The translations under genes and the position numbers were made by a program. From positions 62,001 through 126,000 of the forward strand of contig CALAUG010000031.1 in assembly GCA_937892155.1 (NCBI GenBank): 64,000 nt of DNA. Reading direction: 5' to 3'. The DNA comes from an uncultured Bacteroidales bacterium. Lineage in GTDB: Bacteria; Bacteroidota; Bacteroidia; Bacteroidales; UBA1715. Position 1 is the first letter of the stretch; each line of letters opens with the position of its first letter. A model generated the notes under the pieces. It was not told the origin of the DNA. It ran no database searches and was given only the letters and a program-made list of their open reading frames with translations. Below are positions 1 through 7,571 of this stretch, in pieces.

Positions 1-622
1 GAGTTTTCCATTCTTCCAATATATGTTCTGGCAATTGTGCTGTCATATCCGTCATAATAAATCCAGGAGCTACAGCATTACACCGAATATTTCGAATGCC
101 GAACTCTTTTGCAATAGACTTCGTAAAGCCAATTATGCCAGCCTTTGATGCAGAATAATTAGCTTGACTCGTATTACCAGAGATACCAACTACCGAACTC
201 AAACTAATAATGCTACCAGATGCTTGTTTCCACATATATGGTTGAACAGCTTTAGTCATTGCGAATACCGATTTTAGATTTACCGTTATAACCGCATCCC
301 ACTGTTCTTCTGTCATTCTTTTCATTGCTGAATCGCGGGTAATACCAGCATTATTGACCAATATATCTATCTTTCCAAAATCGTCAGCGACTTGTTTTAC
401 AACATTTTGAGCATCTTCGAAATTTGCAGCGTTTGATGCATATCCCTTCACTTTATGACCATACTGAGCAATTTCCTGTTCCGTCGCCTCCATCACTTCG
501 TTACGTTCCAAATCGGTAAATGCGATTTCACAACCTTCCGAAGCGAACATTAATGCAATTGCTTTTCCAATTCCTCGATTTGCACCAGTTATTAGCGCAG
601 TTTTATTTTTTAACAAATCCAT
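1..622 (-). CDS. fabG: 3-oxoacyl-ACP reductase FabG, 3' end cut off
   Basis: This is a short-chain dehydrogenase that would reduce 3-oxoacyl-ACP with NADPH in the cytoplasmic fatty acid elongation cycle. My translation shows the nucleotide-binding motif TGANRGIG at residues 12-19, NNAG at 90-93, the structural Asn in VNLKS near 115, and the catalytic Ser 142/143, Tyr156 and Lys160 (YSASK). The start at 622 (MDLLKNKTALITG) places the Rossmann strand at the usual distance. About 207 of roughly 247 residues are present; the C-terminus lies left of the window. A good -33/-7 promoter lies just upstream at 643-671. Other SDR functions are possible, but the motif spacing fits FabG best. Confidence 0.9.
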   Translation of the reverse strand, partial: MDLLKNKTALITGANRGIGKAIALMFASEGCEIAFTDLERNEVMEATEQEIAQYGHKVKGYASNAANFEDAQNVVKQVADDFGKIDILVNNAGITRDSAMKRMTEEQWDAVITVNLKSVFAMTKAVQPYMWKQASGSIISLSSVVGISGNTSQANYSASKAGIIGFTKSIAKEFGIRNIRCNAVAPGFIMTDMTAQLPEHILEEWKT

Positions 623-642
623 ACTTTTTCTATTACTCTATG

Positions 643-671
643 CAAATATAAAAATTAGTCAAGAAAGACAA
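643..671 (-). promoter_or_regulatory. Bacteroidota-type promoter for fabG
   Basis: On the minus strand, TTG (671-669) is followed after 18 nt by TATATTTG (650-643), matching the -33 TTG / -7 TAnnTTTG consensus of the Bacteroidota primary sigma factor. It lies 21 nt upstream of the fabG start codon. Confidence 0.7.
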
Positions 672-695
672 TCGTTCATCAAAGATATTTACTAT

Positions 696-713
696 TGCAT
701 AATGCATTATGCA
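696..713. repeat. 18-bp perfect palindrome
   Basis: TGCATAATGCATTATGCA equals its own reverse complement. It lies between the fabG promoter and the end of the PorE-like gene, 25 bases upstream of the fabG -33 element. It could be an operator for a dimeric regulator or a mobile repeat remnant. Function is unknown. Confidence 0.6.
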
Positions 714-728
714 CAATCCACGATGTAC

Positions 729-753
729 GGTGCTAACGCAAAGCTCCAGCACC
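729..753. other. Hairpin-forming inverted repeat
   Basis: GGTGCT (729-734) pairs with AGCACC (748-753) around a 13-nt loop. It sits 26 bases past the stop of the leftward PorE-like gene and lacks a following T-tract on the minus strand, so it is a weak terminator candidate at best. Confidence 0.35.
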
Positions 754-779
754 TCAGATTATTTTTAAACTCTAAAAGA

Positions 780-2816
780 TTATTTCTTCCCCAGTTTCTT
801 TTTCTGTTTTAGGAAATATTCCGGCTTTGGAATGTAGTCTGTCGCTAAAATACGAAGCTCAGTACGACGGTTTATTTGATTAGCTTTTTCCTGCGTAGCT
901 TTTGGTAATTTTTCTATAAATGACTGCGACAATTCCACGCCAACCACGAAGGCGGAATCTTGTTTTGCTATTTCCTCGGTAACCACAACCGGCTTAGACT
1001 CTCCATATCCTTTAGCAACTAAACGGTCGACATCATATCCTTTTTGCGTCAGATAATCAACCACTGCCTGTGCACGTCGTTTTGACAACAACATATTAGC
1101 ATTCGCATCACCAACCATGTCGGTATGCGCACCTAATTCTATCGTAATATTGGGATTATCATCCAACAATTTCCCCAATTCTTCCAAAGCTGTTTTTGAC
1201 GAATTATTCAAAGTCCACTTACCTAAATCATAGTAGATATTAGGAATTTCAACAGGTTTACTCATCGTTATTAAATCCAAATTCTGTTTAAACGTTGTAT
1301 CGTCACTGATATTGGCTGTGGAAACTTTCACTTTTTGTTTCAAAAAACCATCATACGAGCCAATCACAATATAGTCGGTATATTGGTTTAATTTGAACGA
1401 ATACGTGCCATCCTGTTTCGTTTTGGTTGTCTGTAAAGAACCATCACTACCGATTAACGTAACTTCGCCATCGACAATAGATTGATGCGTAGACATATCT
1501 ATCAAAGTTCCTTCAACCTCCAATTTTAATTCTGGAAGTTCAAACGAATAAATATCATCCAAGCCACGAGTTCCTTTTCTGTTAGACGTAAACAATCCTA
1601 TTTCTTTATTTCCCTGAAACACAATGCCATAATCATCTTGTGACGAATTGATTGGATATTGCATATTCACTGGTTTCATTTTTCCATCTTCTCCCTTCAT
1701 AACACGGTAAATATCCAGCCCCCCCATACCTGGCAATCCATCAGAAGAATAGTACAACGTACCGTCCAAACGAACATACGGAAACACCTCATCGCCTGCT
1801 GTATTAATTTCCGTTCCTAGATTAACAGGCCTTCCCCACACACCGTTTACCGAGGAACGTTCTACCTTCCACAAATCCGAACCACCATGACCACCTTTCA
1901 TTCTAGATGCAAAATAAAGTGTCAAACCATCAGGAGAAATAGCAGGCTGTCCCACAGAAATAGAATCAGGAACAATCTCGACCAACTGAGTTGAATGCCA
2001 AGAACCATTCCTATATGTATTGGTATAGATTTGGCAACCGAGCTGTTTGCCTGTTTCTTGCATACAACGGGTAAAATACATAGTAAAACCATCAGGACTA
2101 ATTGACACAGCACCATCATCAAATTCGCAATTAACGGTTGAATCCGCAACTTTTTCTGGAGTTTTCCATTTGCCCTTTCTATCAAAACGAGCTTCATAAA
2201 TATCGGTATAATTCATACCAGACACCTGATTTATTTGAGGTTTAACACCTTCCTCTACACGGGACGAGGTGTAATAAACAACATCGTAGGTGTTATCAGA
2301 ATACATTGGAGCGAAATCATTGAATTTTGAATTGAGGACTTTCACGTTCTCCACAATATACCGTGTCGGTTTTTCTTTGTACGCAACTGCCAACGAACAC
2401 GATGCGATGCCATTAGCACCACGTTTATCCTTTGGCGCTACTTTTTTATATGCTTTAAAAGCTTTTTCAGCCTCATCAAATTTTTCGCTTTTCAGCAAAT
2501 AGTAGCCATACCAATAATTTGCAGTTTTATCCTTTGATGATTTTTGCTTGATTAATTTTTTATAAGCCAGTTCCGCTTTCTTTGAATCGTTCATACGACG
2601 ATAACATTCAGCAATAATATACTGATATGACGTCTTAATGTACTTTGAATCTTCCTCGGAAGCAAGTTGCTCGTATAATTCAACGGCTTTTAAGTATTCT
2701 CCGTTCGCATAGGCATTTTCGGCTTTTTTCAGCATTTTCTTCTGTGAAGAACATGCGACACAAAGCATCACCGCCATCATTATAATTGTATGAATATATT
2801 TTTTATGCATAAACAT
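780..2816 (-). CDS. porE: PorE-like T9SS-associated OmpA-family lipoprotein
   Basis: This 678-residue protein has the domain order of PorE, the periplasmic T9SS component that anchors the machine to peptidoglycan. A lipoprotein signal ends in CVAC|SSQ with Cys22. It is followed by TPR-like helices (about 30-135), PD40/WD40-like propeller repeats (about 165-400; SPDG motifs such as AISPDGLTLYFAS), a carboxypeptidase-regulatory-like beta domain (about 428-500) and an OmpA_C-like domain (about 525-670). The OmpA domain keeps the peptidoglycan-binding Asp and Arg (HTDMVGDAN and LSKRRAQAV). The third residue is an alternative Met (2810). It is far from the gldK-N cluster, as porE usually is. Other PD40-OmpA proteins exist, so assignment to PorE rests on domain order. 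Confidence 0.72.
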   Translation of the reverse strand: MFMHKKYIHTIIMMAVMLCVACSSQKKMLKKAENAYANGEYLKAVELYEQLASEEDSKYIKTSYQYIIAECYRRMNDSKKAELAYKKLIKQKSSKDKTANYWYGYYLLKSEKFDEAEKAFKAYKKVAPKDKRGANGIASCSLAVAYKEKPTRYIVENVKVLNSKFNDFAPMYSDNTYDVVYYTSSRVEEGVKPQINQVSGMNYTDIYEARFDRKGKWKTPEKVADSTVNCEFDDGAVSISPDGFTMYFTRCMQETGKQLGCQIYTNTYRNGSWHSTQLVEIVPDSISVGQPAISPDGLTLYFASRMKGGHGGSDLWKVERSSVNGVWGRPVNLGTEINTAGDEVFPYVRLDGTLYYSSDGLPGMGGLDIYRVMKGEDGKMKPVNMQYPINSSQDDYGIVFQGNKEIGLFTSNRKGTRGLDDIYSFELPELKLEVEGTLIDMSTHQSIVDGEVTLIGSDGSLQTTKTKQDGTYSFKLNQYTDYIVIGSYDGFLKQKVKVSTANISDDTTFKQNLDLITMSKPVEIPNIYYDLGKWTLNNSSKTALEELGKLLDDNPNITIELGAHTDMVGDANANMLLSKRRAQAVVDYLTQKGYDVDRLVAKGYGESKPVVVTEEIAKQDSAFVVGVELSQSFIEKLPKATQEKANQINRRTELRILATDYIPKPEYFLKQKKKLGKK

Positions 2817-2854
2817 GCCTATTCAAACGGGAAAAAATCTATTTTATTTTAGGG

Positions 2855-2862
2855 CAAATATA
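2855..2862 (-). promoter_or_regulatory. Candidate -7 box for the PorE-like gene
   Basis: TATATTTG reads on the minus strand at 2862-2855, 38 nt upstream of the start. No TTG is found at the right distance, so only the -7 half of the promoter is supported. Confidence 0.4.
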
Positions 2863-2979
2863 ACATAATCCAACGATTCACACACATAGTTTCGTTCCTT
2901 TAAACTCAAAACAAAGAGCTGAAATATGTTAGATTATACATTTTTTTTGAAAAAAAGACGAATAAAATACGCTAAATGC

Positions 2980-3009
2980 TTGGTTGTTTATGCAAAAAGC
3001 CTATCTTTG
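2980..3009 (+). promoter_or_regulatory. Promoter of the HU gene
   Basis: TTG at 2980-2982 and TATCTTTG at 3002-3009 are separated by 19 nt, a full match to the Bacteroidota -33/-7 promoter. The start codon of the HU gene is 34 nt further on. Confidence 0.75.
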
Positions 3010-3043
3010 TTGAAAAGTAAAACTAATTAAAAATTTAAGTAAA

Positions 3044-3322
3044 ATGAACAAACAAGAATTAGTAGCAGCTATCGCTGCAGAATCAGGCTTAACAAAAGCA
3101 GCTTCAGAAAAAGCAGTTAACGCATTTGTAAAAACAGTTGCAGCTTCTTTGAAAAAAGACAATCCTGTACAATTGATCGGTTTCGGAACTTTCAAAACTT
3201 CTAAAAGAAGTGCTAGAACTGGTCGTAACCCACAAACTGGTAAAGCAATCAAGATTGCAGCTAAGAAAGTAGCTCAATTCAAAGCTGGTAAAGCTCTTTC
3301 TGAAACAGTTAACAAAAAATAA
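3044..3322 (+). CDS. hup: HU-family DNA-binding protein
   Basis: This is a 92-residue histone-like protein that bends and compacts DNA as a dimer. The sequence shows the HU signature: N-terminal MNKQELVAAIA helix, the GFGTFK turn, and the beta-arm consensus with RTGRNPQTG followed by the Ala/Lys-rich end. The length matches HU (about 90 aa). It is monocistronic, with a promoter 34 nt upstream and a clear intrinsic terminator about 27 nt after the stop. Bacteroidota often carry several HU paralogues; which one this is cannot be told. Confidence 0.95.
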   Translation: MNKQELVAAIAAESGLTKAASEKAVNAFVKTVAASLKKDNPVQLIGFGTFKTSKRSARTGRNPQTGKAIKIAAKKVAQFKAGKALSETVNKK

Positions 3323-3348
3323 TTTTTGTTCTGATAGGAAAATAAAGG

Positions 3349-3374
3349 GGGACTCCATACAGAGTCCCTTTTTT
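3349..3374 (+). terminator. Intrinsic terminator of the HU gene
   Basis: GGGACTC (3349-3355) pairs with GAGTCCC (3362-3368) over a 6-nt loop and is followed by a run of T. Confidence 0.85.
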
Positions 3375-3412
3375 GTATATAACCAATATTCCACAGAAAA
3401 CAATCGGTAAAA

Positions 3413-3694
3413 ATGGCTATACTTAGAAAATATAGATGTAAAAAATGTGGATTGGAGGTAATTGCCTCGCAATATCCTTACGCGACAACGATGGCTGGAT
3501 TGTATGCACAATGCTACTGCAAAAACTGCAAAACAATATCAACCATATCCGCAGGAGAAAATTACCAAGTAGACATTACAAAATTAAACTTACACTGCGA
3601 AAGTTGCGGGAATACGGTTTCAGCATGGTCTCCAGACATGGGATGTCCAGAATGTGGAGGAGCGATGAAACAGCACAACAACCTAATTGAATGA
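3413..3694 (+). CDS. Small double zinc-ribbon protein, function unknown
   Basis: This 93-residue protein has four CxxC knuckles: CKKC, CKNC, CESC and CPEC. They suggest two zinc ribbons built from pairs 1+2 and 3+4. It has no signal peptide or membrane segment, so it is probably cytoplasmic. I do not recognise a characterised family; such proteins can be RNA- or protein-binding adaptors. The start MAILRKYRC is the only Met before the first knuckle. It lies between the HU terminator and the convergent tRNA-Lys. An overlapping frame of 81 aa at 3445-3690 has no such pattern. Confidence 0.7.
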   Translation: MAILRKYRCKKCGLEVIASQYPYATTMAGLYAQCYCKNCKTISTISAGENYQVDITKLNLHCESCGNTVSAWSPDMGCPECGGAMKQHNNLIE

Positions 3695-3698
3695 TCAT

Positions 3699-3733
3699 AA
3701 AAAAAAAGCACTCGCAAAAACTTGCCAGTGCTT
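3699..3733 (-). terminator. Terminator of tRNA-Lys(CUU)
   Basis: On the minus strand AAGCACT pairs with AGTGCTT and is followed by eight or more T. It lies 8 nt beyond the tRNA 3' end and overlaps the 3' flank of the zinc-ribbon gene, for which the A-rich side gives no terminator. Confidence 0.75.
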
Positions 3734-3740
3734 ACACAAG

Positions 3741-3813
3741 TGACCTCGGAGGGGCTCGAACCCTCGACCCATTGATTAAGAGTCAATTGCTCTACCAACT
3801 GAGCTACGAAGTC
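3741..3813 (-). tRNA. tRNA-Lys (anticodon CUU)
   Basis: The minus strand folds into a full cloverleaf: acceptor GACTTCG/CGAGGTC, D-arm GCTC/GAGC, anticodon stem ATTGA/TCAAT with loop CTCTTAA (anticodon CTT), and T-arm GAGGG/CCCTC with TTCGAGC. The discriminator is A and no CCA is encoded. It reads AAG codons and complements the tRNA-Lys(UUU) gene at 26.4 kb. Confidence 0.95.
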
Positions 3814-3823
3814 TAACGCAGGG

Positions 3824-3853
3824 CAAAATTACCATTTTTGTAATTCAACGCAA
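3824..3853 (-). promoter_or_regulatory. Promoter of tRNA-Lys(CUU)
   Basis: On the minus strand TTG (3853-3851) and TAATTTTG (3831-3824) are separated by 19 nt, immediately upstream of the tRNA 5' end at 3813. Confidence 0.7.
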
Positions 3854-3934
3854 GAAGTTTTACTAAAATATTTCACAGACTCAAGAAAAAAAGTGAAAAC
3901 AAAAATTTAATAGAAATAATTTTACAGATTCAGT

Positions 3935-3963
3935 TTGCAGAATCAAAATAATTCTTATTTTTG
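3935..3963 (+). promoter_or_regulatory. Promoter of the rplM-rpsI-rpsB-tsf operon
   Basis: TTG at 3935-3937 and TATTTTTG at 3956-3963 are 18 nt apart. The rplM start is 42 nt downstream. Confidence 0.75.
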
Positions 3964-4005
3964 CGTCCCGATTAATGGGAAAAGTATATATTAAAATTAA
4001 CTCAA

Positions 4006-4449
4006 GTGGATACTTTAAGTTACAAGACGAAATCAGCCAACAAGGCTACAGTTCAGAAAGAATGGTTCGTTGTTGATGCAACTGACCAAGTAGTAGGTAG
4101 ATTGTGTGCCCAGATTGCAAAAATCATTCGTGGCAAGCACAAACCATCATTCACTCCAAATGTGAATTGTGGAGACGGAGTAATCGTAATTAACGCTGAG
4201 AAAGTGAAATTTACGGGTAACAAATTGACAGACAAGGTTTACATTCATCACACGATGTATCCTGGTGGTCAAAGAACTCAAACTCCAGAGGATTTAATGG
4301 CAAAAGATCCTACTAAAATTATTAAGAATGCCGTTGCAGGAATGCTTCCAAAAAATTCTTTGGGAAGAGACTGCTTAAAAAATTTGTATGTGTATGTAGG
4401 TCCTAACCACAAACAAGAAGCACAACAACCAAAAGAATTAAAGTTTTAA
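4006..4449 (+). CDS. rplM: 50S ribosomal protein L13
   Basis: L13 is an early-assembly protein of the large ribosomal subunit. The 147-residue sequence begins MDTLSYKT and contains the family core VVDATDQVVGRLCAQIA, VNCGDGVIVINAEKV and HHTMYPGGQR. Translation starts at a GTG codon; no ATG lies nearby in frame, and the N-terminus agrees with other Bacteroidales L13 proteins as I remember them. It is the first gene of a translation operon, with rpsI 11 nt downstream, the usual L13-S9 pairing. Confidence 0.97.
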   Translation: MDTLSYKTKSANKATVQKEWFVVDATDQVVGRLCAQIAKIIRGKHKPSFTPNVNCGDGVIVINAEKVKFTGNKLTDKVYIHHTMYPGGQRTQTPEDLMAKDPTKIIKNAVAGMLPKNSLGRDCLKNLYVYVGPNHKQEAQQPKELKF

Positions 4450-4460
4450 TAAAATAACGT

Positions 4461-4847
4461 ATGGAAGTAATTAATGCTTTAGGTAGAAGAAAATCAGCAA
4501 TCGCGAGAATTTACGTTAAAGAAGGTAAAGGTCAAATCGTAATCAACAATCGTGAATTAGACAATTATTTCGCTGAAGAACGTCTTCGTTATATAGTAAA
4601 ACAACCATTGGCTCTTTTAGAAAAGGACGGAAACTTTGACATCAAAGTTAACTTAGTCGGTGGTGGTATTAAAGGTCAAGCAGAAGCTGTAAGATTAGCT
4701 ATTGCAAGAGCTTTAGTAAAAATTGACGAAGAAAATAAAACACCTTTGAAAAAACAAGGTTTCTTAACACGTGATCAACGTGAGGTTGAACGTAAAAAAC
4801 CTGGTCAAAAGAAGGCACGTAAGAGATTTCAATTTAGTAAACGTTAA
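4461..4847 (+). CDS. rpsI: 30S ribosomal protein S9
   Basis: S9 is a small-subunit protein whose C-terminal tail reaches the P-site tRNA. The 128-residue sequence shows LGRRKSAIARIYVKEG at the N-terminus, GGGIKGQAEAVRLAIARAL in the middle and the basic tail ending FSKR, the conserved Lys-Arg that contacts tRNA. It is co-transcribed with rplM. A 108-nt spacer with a small hairpin separates it from rpsB. Confidence 0.97.
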   Translation: MEVINALGRRKSAIARIYVKEGKGQIVINNRELDNYFAEERLRYIVKQPLALLEKDGNFDIKVNLVGGGIKGQAEAVRLAIARALVKIDEENKTPLKKQGFLTRDQREVERKKPGQKKARKRFQFSKR

Positions 4848-4897
4848 TATTAACCTATTCGAATTAGAGCGTTGTTTAGACTCAAAATCCGCAAGAC

Positions 4898-4911
4898 CAC
4901 TAATGTTAGTG
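4898..4911 (+). other. Short hairpin in the rpsI-rpsB spacer
   Basis: CACTAATGTTAGTG is a perfect inverted repeat (CACTAA/TTAGTG) at the centre of the 108-nt untranslated stretch between rpsI and rpsB. There is no T-tract, so it is not a terminator. It could be part of an S2 autoregulatory leader, which is inference only. Confidence 0.4.
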
Positions 4912-4955
4912 CTACTTGTGAATTGCTTTAATATTGAATGCAAACAACAAAAAAA

Positions 4956-5762
4956 ATGGCAAGAGCAAGTTTTGACGAATTGTTAGAAGCTGGTGTTCAT
5001 TTCGGACACCTAAAAAGAAAATGGCATCCAGCTATGGCTCCATACATCTTCATGGAGAAAAACGGTATCCACATTATTGATCTTCATAAGACCGTAGCGA
5101 AAATTGATGAATCAGCAGATGCTTTGAAAAAAATTGCAAAATCAGGACGTAAAATCCTCTTCGTTGCAACTAAAAAGCAAGCAAAAGATATAGTTGCTGA
5201 AAAAATTCAATCAATTGGAATGCCTTATATCACTGAACGTTGGAGTGGTGGTATGTTGACCAACTTCCCAACCATCAGAAAAGCGGTTAAGAAAATGTCT
5301 TCTATTGACAAAATGGAACAAGACGGTACTTTCGCATCGCTTTCTAAACGTGAAATCTTACAAATCAATCGTCAACGTGAAAAATTAAATAAAAACCTTG
5401 GTAGCATCGTAAGCTTGACACGTCTTCCTGCGGCTCTTTTCGTAGTTGACGTTGTTCGTGAACACATCGCTATAAAAGAAGCTACTCGCCTTGGCATCCC
5501 TGTATTTGCAATTGTTGATACAAACGCCGATCCAAACATGGTAGATTTTGCAATTCCAGGAAACGACGATGCTGCAAAATCAGTAGAAGTAATTCTTTCA
5601 AAAGTTTGTGATGCAATCCAAGAAGGATTAGACGAAAGAAAAGCTGAAAAAGATAAAGAAGCTGCTGAAGCTGCAAAAGCAGAAGCTACAGAAGAGACTG
5701 TTGAAGAAAAAGCTGCTAAACCAGCAAGAAAAACAGCTGCAAGAAAAACAACAAAAAAATAA
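4956..5762 (+). CDS. rpsB: 30S ribosomal protein S2
   Basis: S2 binds between head and body of the 30S subunit. The sequence has the family core: LLEAGVHFGHLKRKWHP, MAPYIFMEKNGIHIIDL, FVATKKQA, ERWSGGMLTNF and GIPVFAIVDTNADP. I chose the ATG at 4956 (MARASFDELLEAG) because family members start there; an in-frame ATG at 4938 would add six residues (MQTTKK). A tail of about 40 residues rich in Ala, Lys and Glu follows the fold. The tsf gene starts 6 nt after the stop. Confidence 0.96.
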   Translation: MARASFDELLEAGVHFGHLKRKWHPAMAPYIFMEKNGIHIIDLHKTVAKIDESADALKKIAKSGRKILFVATKKQAKDIVAEKIQSIGMPYITERWSGGMLTNFPTIRKAVKKMSSIDKMEQDGTFASLSKREILQINRQREKLNKNLGSIVSLTRLPAALFVVDVVREHIAIKEATRLGIPVFAIVDTNADPNMVDFAIPGNDDAAKSVEVILSKVCDAIQEGLDERKAEKDKEAAEAAKAEATEETVEEKAAKPARKTAARKTTKK

Positions 5763-5768
5763 GAAACT

Positions 5769-6767
5769 ATGGCAAACATTACAGCTGCTGATATCGCAAA
5801 ACTTCGTGCAATGACTGCTGCAGGTCTTATGGACTGTAAACAAGCATTAACAGAAGCAGAAGGCGATTTCGACAAAGCAATAGAATTCCTAAGAAAAAAA
5901 GGACAAAAAATCGCAAGCAAACGTCAAGACCGAGACGCAAAAGAAGGCTGTGTTTTAAGTGGTGTTACTGCTGATGGCAAGAATGCATGCATCGTTGTGG
6001 TAAACTGCGAAACAGACTTTGTTGCAAAAAATGCAGATTTCATCGCTTTCACTCAATCAATTCTTGACAAAGCATTGGAAGTTCTTCCTGCAAATGCAGA
6101 CGAGTTGAAACAACAAGTTGTAAATGGAAGCAAAATTGCAGATTTGTTGACTGACCAAATGGGTAAGATTGGTGAAAAAATTGATTTAGGATACTACGAA
6201 AAGGTTACGTCAGAACATTCTTTCGCTTATACTCACATGGGCAACAGACTTGCAACAATCGTTGGCTTTACTGAAAAAGTTAATGATCCACAAGTTGGTA
6301 AAGATGTGGCAATGCAAATCGCTGCCATGAACCCAGTTGCTGTAGACCAAAACGATGTTCCTCAATCTGTTATTGACACTGAAATTTCTATAGCTAAGGA
6401 AAAGACGATACAAGAACAAATTCAAAAAGCTGTAGATGTAGCCCTTAAAAAAGCAGGTATCAATCCAAACCTTGTGGATTCAGAAGAACACATGTCTTCT
6501 AACATTACAAAGGGTTGGATTACTGAAGAACAAGTTGCACAAGCGAAAGAAATCATAGCAAAAGTTTCCGAAGAAAAGAAAGGAAATATTCCAGCAGCAA
6601 TGGTTGAAAATATTGCAAAAGGACGTTTGAACAAATTCTTTAAAGAATCTACGTTGATGAATCAGGAATTTGTAAAAGATGGCAGCATGACTATTGCACA
6701 ATATATGGACAACGTACAAAAAGGTTTAAAAGTTACAGGTTTCAAACGCTTCGGACTTTCTAACTAG
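5769..6767 (+). CDS. tsf: Translation elongation factor Ts
   Basis: EF-Ts exchanges GDP for GTP on EF-Tu. The 332-residue protein shows the N-terminal UBA-like helices (ITAADIAKLRAMTAAGLMDCKQAL), the motif FLRKKGQKIASKR, and the core contact CIVVVNCETDFVAKN with TDFV. Length is that of the Bacteroidota form, longer than E. coli EF-Ts (about 283 aa). It ends the rplM-rpsI-rpsB-tsf operon and is followed by a strong terminator. Confidence 0.97.
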   Translation: MANITAADIAKLRAMTAAGLMDCKQALTEAEGDFDKAIEFLRKKGQKIASKRQDRDAKEGCVLSGVTADGKNACIVVVNCETDFVAKNADFIAFTQSILDKALEVLPANADELKQQVVNGSKIADLLTDQMGKIGEKIDLGYYEKVTSEHSFAYTHMGNRLATIVGFTEKVNDPQVGKDVAMQIAAMNPVAVDQNDVPQSVIDTEISIAKEKTIQEQIQKAVDVALKKAGINPNLVDSEEHMSSNITKGWITEEQVAQAKEIIAKVSEEKKGNIPAAMVENIAKGRLNKFFKESTLMNQEFVKDGSMTIAQYMDNVQKGLKVTGFKRFGLSN

Positions 6768-6785
6768 AATTTAATTGCCAACTAT

Positions 6786-6823
6786 AAAAAGGAGAGTTAA
6801 AATATTTAACTCTCCTTTTTTTT
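6786..6823 (+). terminator. Terminator of the rplM-tsf operon
   Basis: AAAAAGGAGAGTTAAA pairs with TTTAACTCTCCTTTTT around a very short loop, followed by more T. It is strong and could act in both directions. Confidence 0.88.
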
Positions 6824-6853
6824 ATTTATATTAGTCGCATAAAAAATAATAGT

Positions 6854-7564
6854 ATGCTATACTACACAAAAGTTCTACTAAAATTTAGCGGAGAATCCCT
6901 TCAGGCTGCAGATGGATACGGAATAGATCCTGATAAACTTATGAAATATGCGCAACAAGTGAAGGATGTTGCAGACTTAGGCGTAAAAGTTGCCGTTGTT
7001 ATTGGCGGTGGCAATATTTATCGTGGATTGAATAGTAAAAACCACGGATTTGACAGAATCAAAGGCGACTATATGGGAATGATGGCTACTGTAATTAATG
7101 CTGTAGCTCTTCAATCAGCTTTGGAAACAATCCAAATAAAATCACGGGTCTTAACTGGGTTTTCTATGGAACCAGTTGGCCAGCCCTACTCTCAACGTCG
7201 AGTTCAAAAAGCATTTGAGAACAATGAAGTAATAATATTTGGAGGCGGTACTGGAAATCCTTTCTTTACGACTGACACAGCGGCAGCACTTCGCGCAGTG
7301 GAAATTGGGGCAGATGTACTTCTCAAAGGGACACGCGTTGACGGTGTATATGATTCTGATCCAGAAAAGAATCCACGAGCAGTTAAATTTGATGAGATAA
7401 CATTTGATGAGGCTTACTCTAAAGGATTAAAAATCATGGACCTGACAGCCTTTACGATGTGTAAAGAAAATAATTTACCAATTATCGTTTTTAATGTCGG
7501 AGATGAAACTTCCTTAAAGAAAATCGTGTCTGGTAATAAAATCGGTACAATAATCAAAAATTAA
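6854..7564 (+). CDS. pyrH: UMP kinase
   Basis: PyrH phosphorylates UMP to UDP in cytoplasmic pyrimidine synthesis. The 236-residue amino-acid-kinase fold shows KVLLKFSGESL at the N-terminus, VVIGGGNIYRG, DYMGMMATVINA, IIFGGGTGNPFFTTDTAAALRA and KGTRVDGVYDSDP. Length is standard. Genes tsf and pyrH are neighbours in many bacteria, but here a terminator separates them. The next gene starts 7 nt after the stop and may be read through. Confidence 0.97.
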   Translation: MLYYTKVLLKFSGESLQAADGYGIDPDKLMKYAQQVKDVADLGVKVAVVIGGGNIYRGLNSKNHGFDRIKGDYMGMMATVINAVALQSALETIQIKSRVLTGFSMEPVGQPYSQRRVQKAFENNEVIIFGGGTGNPFFTTDTAAALRAVEIGADVLLKGTRVDGVYDSDPEKNPRAVKFDEITFDEAYSKGLKIMDLTAFTMCKENNLPIIVFNVGDETSLKKIVSGNKIGTIIKN

Positions 7565-7571
7565 GAATAAT

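Noticed and set aside
3104..3511. 135-aa minus-strand frame across hup and the zinc-ribbon gene
   Set aside because: It crosses the HU terminator hairpin and lies opposite the conserved HU gene; no coding pattern.
5372..5920. 182-aa open frame antisense to rpsB-tsf
   Set aside because: Spans the ends of two ribosomal/translation genes; Ser/Ala/Phe-rich mirror of the Ala/Lys/Glu tail codons.
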